Notes under the pieces: generated by a model
Told to the model about the DNA's origin: nothing
Databases searched by the model: none
The model's input: only the letters and a program-made list of their open reading frames with translations
Source: Rhodocyclaceae bacterium
GTDB taxonomy: Bacteria; Pseudomonadota; Gammaproteobacteria; Burkholderiales; Rhodocyclaceae
Length of the DNA stretch: 11,469 nucleotides
NCBI GenBank assembly: GCA_016791085.1
Contig: JAEUNN010000123.1
Span: 1 to 11,469 of the forward strand
Reading direction: 5' to 3'
In this document: positions 1 to 6,438 of the stretch, one piece after another
Layout of the letters: each line of letters begins with the position of its first letter
How positions within the stretch are numbered: position 1 is the stretch's first letter
Position numbers and translations under genes: made by a program

Positions 1-2
1 TA

Positions 3-692
3 CAAGCGCTCAGCGCGGTTTGCCAGGTCAGTGGCCACTCCGTCGTGATGGTGGCAGTCGACCGCGAACTGATAGGTTGTGTGGAGCTTCAGCCTTCGCT
101 GCGGCCCGAAGCGCAGACCGTCATTGACAGTTTGCGCGAGCGCGGACTGGCCCTTTATATCTGTTCCGGCGACCAGGATGTGCCCACCCAGCGGCTGGCC
201 GAACAGCTCGGCATGACCGGCTATTTCGCCAACGTGCTGCCGGAAGGTAAGGCCACGCTGGTGGAGCGCTTGCAGGCCGAAGGTCAACGCGTGTGTTTCA
301 TCGGCGACGGCATCAACGACGCGATCGCCATGCGCCAGGCCGACGTATCCATTTCATTGCGTGGTGCGACCACGGTTGCGACCGACACTGCGGAAATAAT
401 CCTGATGGACGGCGCGCTCGATCAGCTACTGCAGTTGTTCGCGCTGGCCAGCGAATTCGAACGCAACCTGGCACTCAACATCCGCTATACCACTGGCATT
501 AGTGTCGTGGCGGTAACGGGCATTCTGTTCGGCGGATTCAGTTTTTTCGCGACCGAAGTGCTGTATTCGGTCGCGCTTTTTGGCGGTTTGGGTATCGCAC
601 TCAAACCTCTGTTGGACCATCGCCTGGACGGCGAACCGCAAGCAGCCCCCGCAAGGCCGGCGGCCCGGTTCACTACTGGCGCAGCGCGGTAA
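3..692 (+). CDS. Metal-type P-type ATPase, C-terminal part (5' end cut by window edge)
   Basis: The last 229 residues of a P-type cation ATPase are visible; the reading frame is open to the left edge, so the GTG/ATG at 45-50 are internal codons. The fragment holds the second half of the HAD phosphorylation domain: a CSGD segment in place of the usual TGD loop, the P-loop region LPEGKATLVERL, and the hinge signature GDGINDAIAM, which binds Mg2+ during catalysis. Two hydrophobic helices follow (roughly window bases 475-535 and 550-615), as expected for the last membrane pair of P1B heavy-metal pumps, then a polar tail. The helix before the end reads NIRYTTGIS rather than the usual YN...P pattern of Cu/Zn pumps, so the metal cannot be assigned. 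The stop lies 37 nt before the next gene with no visible terminator, so co-transcription with the cluster is possible. The family call is firm; a link to the pathway is not. Confidence 0.9.
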   Translation, partial: QALSAVCQVSGHSVVMVAVDRELIGCVELQPSLRPEAQTVIDSLRERGLALYICSGDQDVPTQRLAEQLGMTGYFANVLPEGKATLVERLQAEGQRVCFIGDGINDAIAMRQADVSISLRGATTVATDTAEIILMDGALDQLLQLFALASEFERNLALNIRYTTGISVVAVTGILFGGFSFFATEVLYSVALFGGLGIALKPLLDHRLDGEPQAAPARPAARFTTGAAR

Positions 693-729
693 TCAATCTG
701 ACACAACCTGAACGCAAGGATAGACAACA

Positions 730-1464
730 ATGCACGCCAATCTGGATCTGGAGCAAACCATAGACGGCTGGAACCTCGAATTCACCAGCAATGCGCGCAA
801 GCCGCTGGAGGACTTGCGCGGCTACAGTACCGAAAGCCTGGAGTGGCTCATGATGGAGCACTACCAGTTTTCTTTCCGCAACACGGTGTTTCTGCGCGAA
901 GCCGCCGCAACGACGGGCGGCTTCGATACGGCGGCGGTCAAGAAGGAATTGACGCGCAATTACAACGAAGAGAGCGGGCACGCCGCCATGTACAGGGCGG
1001 CGCTCAAGAAGGTGGGCTCGGACGTGGAAACGCGTGTCGAATTTGCCCCGACCTCGCGCTTTCTCGAGTCCGTCGGCGCACTGTGCTCGCGCGATCCGTC
1101 TTTCGTTCTGGGCATGATGTTCGCCACCGAAACGGCGGCCATATTCGAACATCAGGTATTCAAGGCGGTATCGCTGGAAGTGGTCGCGCGGCGCGCTTGC
1201 GGCAAGGCCGGCGATGCCCTCATCCATTTTCACCAGATGCACCTGGACGGCGTGGAACAAAGCCACAAGGACGAACTGGGCATCTTTCTGCGCGGCATTT
1301 TTGCGGACCAGGTAAGCGTGCCGAAAGACGGCGCGCGCCCGACTTTGCGCCCGCAGCTGGTGCTCGAAGGCGGCAGGCAGGCCGTGGAGCTCATGAAAAC
1401 CTGGTGGAACCACCTGTTCGAGGAGTTGTACGCGCAGAACATCAGCCTGGCCAAGACTGCCTGA
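730..1464 (+). CDS. Heme-oxygenase-like diiron oxidase (HDO superfamily), substrate unknown
   Basis: A 244-residue, mostly helical protein with the layout of the iron-containing redox enzymes of the heme-oxygenase-like fold (Haem_oxygenas_2/CADD/UndA group). The ligand pattern is visible: E80-E81 with H84 (NEESGH), E134 in FATETAAIFEH, and a third helix with H171, D173, E176 and H179 (HLDGVEQSH). This corresponds to the family's E..H / E / H-D/E-H metal set, though spacing in the last helix is one residue longer than the usual HxxxDxxH. Known members use O2 and a diiron centre for decarboxylation, N-oxygenation, desaturation, ring closure or C-C cleavage of amino or fatty acids; the sequence does not say which. 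An AAGGA Shine-Dalgarno site at 716-720 supports the ATG at 730. It is the first gene of the tightly spaced biosynthetic run, 13 nt before the GNAT gene. A cofactor-less PqqC-like enzyme is less likely given the full ligand set. Confidence 0.82.
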   Translation: MHANLDLEQTIDGWNLEFTSNARKPLEDLRGYSTESLEWLMMEHYQFSFRNTVFLREAAATTGGFDTAAVKKELTRNYNEESGHAAMYRAALKKVGSDVETRVEFAPTSRFLESVGALCSRDPSFVLGMMFATETAAIFEHQVFKAVSLEVVARRACGKAGDALIHFHQMHLDGVEQSHKDELGIFLRGIFADQVSVPKDGARPTLRPQLVLEGGRQAVELMKTWWNHLFEELYAQNISLAKTA

Positions 1465-1477
1465 GCGGCCCGCGTCC

Positions 1478-2341
1478 ATGTCGCGCATGAGTGCCCTAAG
1501 GCTGCCGGAACTATGGGCTGGCGGCCGGCCTCTCGACGAAGCCGGCACCGCCACACCGCGTGAGCTGGAAATCGCCCTGAACGGTCCGGTCGGTCCGCAA
1601 CGCCTGCGCGCGGACACCCAGGTATTCGAGGGTGCGGGCTGGTACCGCACGCTTACGCCCTCGGCGTCCTGGCCCGGCGCCAACGAAGTGCTCTTTTCGC
1701 GGCTCGATCCGCTGTGCCCGGACACCCAGATAGACGCCGTGGTGGCCGACTATCACCGCCTGGGCCTGCCGCTCACCTGGTGCGTGTATCCATGGAGTCA
1801 GCCGGCCGATCTGGGCGCGCGCCTGCTGGCGCGCGGCGCGAGCGTGGTGAGCATAGAAGCACTGCTGGGCAGTACGGCACTTCCGCTCGACATCGCGGAG
1901 GACGTAAGCGTCGCGCGCATAGATGCGTCCGACGCGGCGGCGTTCGATGTGTTCATGGACCTCATGGCGGGCGGCTACCAATTGCCGCCGGACGAGGCGC
2001 AATTCCGCCACTGCCGTTACCGCCACTTGGCAAGCGGCGACCGGCCCTGCCTGCATCTGTTCGTGGCGCGCTACCAGGACCAGCCGGCGGGCTGCGCGGC
2101 GATGGTGTTGAAGCCCGATTCGGCGCACTTCACGGGCGATTACGTCGTCAAGGCATACCAGGCGCGCGGGGTGTTCCAGTCCTTGCTCGCCGCGCGCATG
2201 GAGGCGCTGCGCCGCCTGGGCATTGCCCATGCGACCGGACACAGCAATCAGCAATCCGCCTTCTGGGCGAAGCGCTTCGGCTTCCGGCCGATCTATTCGT
2301 ATTCGATTTACCAGCTCGACCCGCCGGCGGCGCAGGCATGA
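1478..2341 (+). CDS. GNAT-family N-acyltransferase with N-terminal GNAT-like half
   Basis: A 287-residue protein. The C-terminal half (about 142-282) is a GNAT fold: a beta strand at HLFVARYQDQPAGCAAMV, the acyl-CoA loop around YQARGVFQSLL (229-236), and the typical closing segment QSAFWAKRFGFRPI (259-272). The CoA loop keeps R/Q-x-x-G but has Phe where the second Gly/Ala is usual. The N-terminal half (about 45-135) resembles the degenerate first domain of tandem GNATs, with LGLPLTWCVYPWSQPADL. It could N-acylate the pathway product or an intermediate, protect the producer, or take an acyl group from the carrier protein; the sequence does not decide. The start at 1478 is followed by an in-frame ATG at 1487. 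Neither has a clear Shine-Dalgarno site, so translation probably depends on coupling to the HDO gene 13 nt upstream. Its stop overlaps the next start by 4 nt (ATGA at 2338-2341). Confidence 0.78.
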   Translation: MSRMSALRLPELWAGGRPLDEAGTATPRELEIALNGPVGPQRLRADTQVFEGAGWYRTLTPSASWPGANEVLFSRLDPLCPDTQIDAVVADYHRLGLPLTWCVYPWSQPADLGARLLARGASVVSIEALLGSTALPLDIAEDVSVARIDASDAAAFDVFMDLMAGGYQLPPDEAQFRHCRYRHLASGDRPCLHLFVARYQDQPAGCAAMVLKPDSAHFTGDYVVKAYQARGVFQSLLAARMEALRRLGIAHATGHSNQQSAFWAKRFGFRPIYSYSIYQLDPPAAQA

Positions 2342-3576
2342 GCTTGGCAGGAACCACGGGCACCAGCGCTTTGGCAAGCAAAACCGCGGACATCGTTATC
2401 GCCGGCGGCGGCGCCGCCGGTGCGGCGTGCGCGCTGGCCGCCGCGCGTGGCGGCGCGCGTGTGCTGCTCGTCGAACGCAGCGCGCAGCTGGGCGGCACGG
2501 TTCGCCAGGCGCTATTGCATACCCTGGGCGGACTGTTCGACGACAGCGGCGAGGCACTGCATGGCGGGCTTGCCGCCGAATTGACCGCGCGCCTGTTGGC
2601 CGCCAGTCCGCACACGCGCAAGCGGCGTATGGGCAAGGCCTGGGTGTTGAACGTGGATCCCGAAATTTACGCCCAGGTCATGGAGCAATGGATAGCCGCC
2701 GAAGCCGGCCTCGAAATCTGCCTGCAATCCGAAATCGCAAAGGTGGCACTAACGCGCGGGGCGGTGCAGGAAGTTGTGGTACGCACCGCGACCGGCCCGT
2801 GCGCGTTGCGCACCGGCGCCCTGGTGGATGCCAGCGGCAGTGCCGACGTGGTGCGCCGTATCGATCCGGCCTGCGTACACGAAGGCGCCGCACTGGGCGG
2901 ATTTATCGTGCAGATGGACGGCGTTGCAGCCGATGCGCTGCGCTTTCCGGCCGGCGTGGGCTTGGCGCGGGAAATCCGCCAGGCCGCTGCAAACGGGCGG
3001 CTGCCGCCGCAGTGCGCCTCGGTGTGGCTGGATGCCGGCGTGCGCGACGATGAGGCCTACGCCAAATTCAGCGTCGCGGCCGGGACCTTCGACGCGCCGG
3101 CCATGCAGCGGACGGCCGCCAGCCTGCACGATTTCCTGCGCCGATTGCCGGGCTTCGCCGCGTCGCGTATCAGCCGCTACGGGAGCCTGGGCGTACGCGA
3201 CGGCGGGCGCATAGTCGGCGAATACTGCCTGAGCGAGCACGACATCAAACGGGGCAGCCATTTTCCCGACCCCGCCTGTAGCGCCTGTTGGCCCATCGAG
3301 CACTGGGATCCGCTGTCGGGGCTAACGCTGGAATACCTGCCGTCCGGCCACAGGTATCAAATTCCTCTGCGCAGCCTGAAAGTACGCGGCTTTTCCAACC
3401 TCTGGGCCGCCGGCAAGTGCTTGAGCGCCGAGCCCCGCGCACAAGCGTCCGCCCGCGTGGTGGGCACCTGCTGGGCAATGGGCGAGGCCGTCGCCGGGCA
3501 GTTGCTCGGCCTGGCGAGCCGGAACGAAAACGCCCCCGCTGCCCGGGCAGTCGCCGGAGCCTGTGAACATGGCTAA
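2338..3576 (+). CDS. FAD-dependent oxidoreductase (FAD_oxidored family)
   Basis: A 412-residue flavoprotein. The N-terminal Rossmann motif GGGAAG (23-28) and the acidic end of strand 2 at E46 (VLLVER) bind the ADP part of FAD. The segment GGTVRQALLHTLGGLFD after it, and the C-terminal block NLWAAGKCLSAEPRAQAS (355-372) followed by RVVGTCWAMGEA, match the PF12831-type FAD_oxidored family, in which the last block contacts the flavin. The reaction is unknown; a dehydrogenation of a free or carrier-bound amino-acid-derived substrate fits the context (inference). The frame is open upstream to about 1714, but that part overlaps the GNAT gene and lacks protein-like features, so the start is set at the ATG at 2338, which overlaps the GNAT stop as ATGA. 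No signal peptide is seen, so it is probably cytosolic. It differs from the acyl-CoA-dehydrogenase-type oxidases of pyrrolyl-PCP pathways. Confidence 0.82.
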   Translation: MSLAGTTGTSALASKTADIVIAGGGAAGAACALAAARGGARVLLVERSAQLGGTVRQALLHTLGGLFDDSGEALHGGLAAELTARLLAASPHTRKRRMGKAWVLNVDPEIYAQVMEQWIAAEAGLEICLQSEIAKVALTRGAVQEVVVRTATGPCALRTGALVDASGSADVVRRIDPACVHEGAALGGFIVQMDGVAADALRFPAGVGLAREIRQAAANGRLPPQCASVWLDAGVRDDEAYAKFSVAAGTFDAPAMQRTAASLHDFLRRLPGFAASRISRYGSLGVRDGGRIVGEYCLSEHDIKRGSHFPDPACSACWPIEHWDPLSGLTLEYLPSGHRYQIPLRSLKVRGFSNLWAAGKCLSAEPRAQASARVVGTCWAMGEAVAGQLLGLASRNENAPAARAVAGACEHG

Positions 3577-3637
3577 TTTCCCTCACGCCGCCGTACTTGC
3601 CCACGCGGTGGCGGCATTTTCCTGGAGTGCCGCATGA
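3569..3637 (+). CDS. Possible 22-residue leader/coupling ORF before the ligase gene
   Basis: A tiny ORF starts at the ATG at 3569, inside the last codons of the flavoprotein gene, with GGAG at 3556-3559 nine bases upstream. It runs 22 codons and stops at TGA 3635-3637, which overlaps the ligase ATG at 3634 as ATGA. The peptide is Ala-rich and weakly hydrophobic (MANFPHAAVL...). The arrangement bridges the 57-nt gap between the two larger genes and would let ribosomes pass from one to the next. It may be a translational coupler without function as a peptide, or a chance ORF: 22 codons in GC-rich DNA is weak evidence by itself. The ligase has its own good ribosome site. Confidence 0.35.
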   Translation: MANFPHAAVLAHAVAAFSWSAA

Positions 3638-5109
3638 GCCGCAATTGCGCCCGGATTTTTTTCGATACCGCAGAGCGACAGGCCGACCATCCGCTGATCC
3701 TGGGGCCGGATGCGGGCGATTGCGTGAGCTATGCGCAATTTCGCGACGAGGTGCTGGCCCTGGCCGGTGCGCTGCGCGCGGCCGGCCTGCGTGCCGGGCA
3801 GAACGTCGGCTTGCTGTTTCCCAGCGGCCGCCAGTACATCGCCCTCGTGTATGCATTGTGGGCCTGCGACGCCTGCGTCACGCCGCTGCCGGTGGAATTG
3901 ACGCCAGCCGAGAAGCTGCAGATTTTCGACCATGTGCACCTGGACGCGGTGATCGCCGAGCGGCGGCTGATCGGCCAGGTGGCCGCCCGCCTGGATAGTG
4001 CCTCCACACCGCTTGCCGCGCAGGCGTTGTATGCCGGCGTAACACATAGCTGCAGCGCGCCGCCGCAGCTTGCCGCCGTCAACGCGGCATTCATACGCTT
4101 CACGTCCGGCACCACCGGATCCGCAAAGGGCGTGGTGTTGTCGCACGAGTCCATTCACGAACGCATCTGTGCCGCCAATGCCGCGCTGCAACTGGGCGGC
4201 GCGGACCGTGTACTGTGGCTATTGTCCATGGACTACCACTTCGCGGTGTCGATAGTCGCCTACCTGAGCTTCGGCGCGGCCATTATCCTGCCGAAAAACA
4301 GTTTCGGCATCAGCACGCTCACCGCGGCACGGCAGCACCGGGCGACCCTCATGTACGCCTCGCCCACGCACTACAACCTGATGGTGCAGGACGACTCCGG
4401 CATGGGCTTGCCGGACTGTCTGCGGTTCGCGATCGTCACCACGACGGCCCTGCCGGTGCAGATCGGCGAAGCGTTTTACGCGCGCTTCGGGCAAGTGCTC
4501 AATGAAACTTACGGCATCATAGAACTGGGCCTGCCGGCCATCAATGTGAGCAATCGGCGCGACAGACAAGGCTCGGTGGGGCGCCTGCTGCCGGCCTACG
4601 AACTGCGCATCGAGTGCACCCCGGGCGACACCCAGGGGGAAATCCTGCTGCGCAGCCCCGGCATGCTCGATGCCTATTATTCGCCCTGGCAGTCGCGCGA
4701 ACAAATTCTGGCACGCGACGGCGGCTGGCTGCGCACCGGCGACCTGGGCCGCCTGAGCGAAGATGGCTACCTGTACATCGTCGGGCGCAGCAAGGACATG
4801 ATTAGCGTCGGCGGGCTCAAATTTTTTCCCGACGAAGTCGAAACCGTCCTGGCGCAGCACCCGGCCATCCAGGCCGCCACGGTATATGGCCGGCACGACG
4901 GCAGGTGGGGGCAAAGCGTGGTTGCCCAGCTGGTGCTGCGGCCTGCCTGCGCGGCCCCCGGCAACGACGAACTGGCGGCCTACTGCCGGCAATATCTGGC
5001 GCCCTACAAAATCCCCAGTCAGTTTCAGTGGGTAGACAAACTTTCCTACACCGCAAGCGGAAAAGTCATCCGCAATCCGGAACGCACACTTCAGCCCATA
5101 GGGAGTTAA
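3634..5109 (+). CDS. AMP-forming acyl/aminoacyl ligase (free-standing adenylation enzyme)
   Basis: A 491-residue member of the ANL superfamily of adenylate-forming enzymes. The core motifs appear in order: A3 FTSGTTGSAKG (156-166, ATP phosphate loop), A5 NETYGIIELG (290-299), A7 GWLRTGD with D370, A8 GRSKDMISVGG (384-394, hinge), and A10 ASGKVIR with catalytic K477. The length is that of a stand-alone ligase without fused domains. It would activate a carboxylic acid with ATP and pass it to the phosphopantetheine thiol of the PCP encoded 3 nt downstream. The A4 region reads SMDYHFAVS, with a His as in acyl/aryl ligases and no clear FDxS block, so the substrate could be a carboxylic acid other than a normal alpha-amino acid. 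GGAG at 3624-3627, six bases before the ATG, supports this start. No specificity code can be read safely by eye. Confidence 0.9.
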   Translation: MSRNCARIFFDTAERQADHPLILGPDAGDCVSYAQFRDEVLALAGALRAAGLRAGQNVGLLFPSGRQYIALVYALWACDACVTPLPVELTPAEKLQIFDHVHLDAVIAERRLIGQVAARLDSASTPLAAQALYAGVTHSCSAPPQLAAVNAAFIRFTSGTTGSAKGVVLSHESIHERICAANAALQLGGADRVLWLLSMDYHFAVSIVAYLSFGAAIILPKNSFGISTLTAARQHRATLMYASPTHYNLMVQDDSGMGLPDCLRFAIVTTTALPVQIGEAFYARFGQVLNETYGIIELGLPAINVSNRRDRQGSVGRLLPAYELRIECTPGDTQGEILLRSPGMLDAYYSPWQSREQILARDGGWLRTGDLGRLSEDGYLYIVGRSKDMISVGGLKFFPDEVETVLAQHPAIQAATVYGRHDGRWGQSVVAQLVLRPACAAPGNDELAAYCRQYLAPYKIPSQFQWVDKLSYTASGKVIRNPERTLQPIGS

Positions 5110-5112
5110 CAG

Positions 5113-5373
5113 ATGGACGTACAACAGGACATTTGCCATTACATCCTCAGCCAGACGGCCGGCAAGCTCGGTGAGTCCGTGGATGTCGATTACGACCTGA
5201 TCGAATCCGGCATCATGGATTCGCTGTTCATGATGGGCGTGATTACGCATCTGGAACAGCGCTATCAGATGCAGTTCGGCCTGCATGACATCGTGCCGCG
5301 CAATTTTCGCACCATCCGCACCCTGTCCGATTTTGTCGCGCGTGCGCTGGCCGATAATCGCGTGGCAATCTAG
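5113..5373 (+). CDS. Free-standing acyl/peptidyl carrier protein
   Basis: An 86-residue carrier protein. The phosphopantetheine attachment site is Ser37 in GIMDSLFMMG (the DSL motif), preceded by DLIESG and followed by the helix-IV style segment VPRNFRTIRTLSDFV, which fits the four-helix PCP/ACP fold. It would hold the substrate loaded by the ligase directly upstream and present it to the flavin enzymes. An AGGGAG ribosome site at 5100-5105 lies seven bases before the ATG and overlaps the end of the ligase gene, whose stop is only 3 nt upstream; the two are surely translated together. It must be activated by a phosphopantetheinyl transferase, and none is encoded in this window. It is too remote from fatty-acid AcpP and too well placed beside the ligase to be the primary-metabolism ACP. 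Confidence 0.92.
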   Translation: MDVQQDICHYILSQTAGKLGESVDVDYDLIESGIMDSLFMMGVITHLEQRYQMQFGLHDIVPRNFRTIRTLSDFVARALADNRVAI

Positions 5374-5384
5374 TTTTCCGGCCC

Positions 5385-6317
5385 ATGAGTAGCAAGCGCA
5401 AGATCGCCGACAGCATGCTCGATCTGGTCGGGGACATTCCGCTCGTGCGTCTGAACCGCATAGGTCGTGACTGCGGGGCAGAAATTCTGGTCAAGCCTGA
5501 GTTCCTGAACCCGGCCGGCAGCATGAAAGACCGCGTGGCGCTGCGCATGGTCGAAGCGGCAGAAGCGGCAGGCCAGTTGCAGCCGGGCGGTCACATCGTG
5601 GAATCCACGACCGGCAACACCGGGGCCGGCCTGGCTTTCGTGGCGGCAGTCAAAGGCTACCGCTTTTCCGCCTTCGTGCCGGACGACGTGGCCGACGCCG
5701 GCCGCCAGGCCATCATGCAGGCCTTCGGGGCGAATTTCGTGCCTTTCGCGGTAGATGGCGAACTTGGCGATCTGGCCGGCCGCCAACAGTGCCGGCAGAT
5801 GGAACAGGCGCAGCCCGGTGTGTGGTGGTCGCGTCAGTTCGCCAATGCGCACAACGTGGCCGCCCATGAGCACGGCACGGCACGGGAAATCATCGAAAAA
5901 ACCGACGGCCGCCTTGACGCTTTTGTGGCCTCCGTGGGCTCCGGCGGCGCCTTGCTGGGTATCGGCCGCGCGCTCAAGGAACACGATCCCGCCATCCGCG
6001 TGGTGGCGGTCGAGCCGCAGTGCTGGCCGGCGCTCAGCGCTCCTGACAGCGAAGTCGATGGCCTGTCAGGCGGCATCTGCGCGGCGCTACGCGCGAGCGG
6101 CATCGTCGATACCATCGTCCGTCTTGACGACGCCGAGGCGGCCGCCATGGCCGATCGTCTGGCGCGCGAAGAGGGCATGTTTTGCGGCGTTTCGTCGGGT
6201 GCCAATGTCGTGGCGGCGCTGCAGGTCGCGCGCGACCTGGGCGAGGGACGGCGCGTCGTGACCTGTCTGTGCGACAGCCGCGACCGGTACTTTTTCAACA
6301 CGGCCTATGTAACGTGA
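5385..6317 (+). CDS. PLP-dependent enzyme of the cysteine synthase/CBS fold (first of a pair)
   Basis: A 310-residue fold-type II PLP enzyme close in plan to O-acetylserine sulfhydrylase (usual length about 300-320). The Schiff-base lysine is K48 in NPAGSMKDR; the substrate carboxylate loop is STTGNTG (74-80); the PLP phosphate loop is GSGG (185-188); SSGAN (270-274) and the C-terminal CLCDSRDRYF complete the family set. It would act by beta-replacement or beta-elimination on an amino acid carrying a leaving group such as acetyl or phosphate. The PduX-like kinase two genes downstream makes a phosphorylated hydroxy-amino acid a logical donor (inference; SbnA in staphyloferrin B biosynthesis uses O-phosphoserine). 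A housekeeping CysK/CysM role is unlikely given its place between a carrier protein and a paralogue. The start is 11 nt after the PCP stop without a clear Shine-Dalgarno site, suggesting coupling. The nucleophile is unknown. Confidence 0.85.
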   Translation: MSSKRKIADSMLDLVGDIPLVRLNRIGRDCGAEILVKPEFLNPAGSMKDRVALRMVEAAEAAGQLQPGGHIVESTTGNTGAGLAFVAAVKGYRFSAFVPDDVADAGRQAIMQAFGANFVPFAVDGELGDLAGRQQCRQMEQAQPGVWWSRQFANAHNVAAHEHGTAREIIEKTDGRLDAFVASVGSGGALLGIGRALKEHDPAIRVVAVEPQCWPALSAPDSEVDGLSGGICAALRASGIVDTIVRLDDAEAAAMADRLAREEGMFCGVSSGANVVAALQVARDLGEGRRVVTCLCDSRDRYFFNTAYVT

Positions 6318-6427
6318 AATTGCCCGGACCGGCGGCGCCGCTGCGGCGTCATCTCACACACTGGCGTTGCCGCGCCGCGACCGCGACGTGCGGCCGCTTC
6401 CGTCCGCGACGCATGTACTTATACCTT

Positions 6428-6432
6428 CAGGA
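6428..6432 (+). promoter_or_regulatory. Ribosome binding site that sets the second PLP enzyme start
   Basis: CAGGA lies six bases before the ATG at 6439. The frame is open further upstream to 6367, but that part is Arg/Pro-rich and has no Shine-Dalgarno site, so 6439 is taken as the start. Confidence 0.65.
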
Positions 6433-6438
6433 TGCCGT

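Noticed and set aside
673..1725. Long minus-strand open frame, and similar ones at 1511-2377, 4219-5286 and 8928-10070
   Set aside because: They lie opposite genes with clear domains, show no recognisable motifs, and long antisense frames are common in GC-rich DNA.
1714..2337. Upstream in-frame extension of the flavoprotein gene
   Set aside because: It overlaps the well-supported GNAT gene, is Arg/Gly/Pro-rich, and the FAD motif already sits at a normal distance from the ATG at 2338.
5385..6317. Housekeeping cysteine synthase (cysK/cysM)
   Set aside because: Motifs fit the fold, but the operon context between a carrier protein and a divergent paralogue makes a primary-metabolism role unlikely, so no gene symbol is given.
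6332..6341. Perfect palindrome GCGGCGCCGC as an operator or terminator
   Set aside because: Short, pure GC, in GC-rich DNA, with no loop for a hairpin and no second copy seen.
6367..6438. Longer N-terminus for the second PLP enzyme
   Set aside because: Arg/Pro-rich with no ribosome site; CAGGA at 6428-6432 supports the ATG at 6439.
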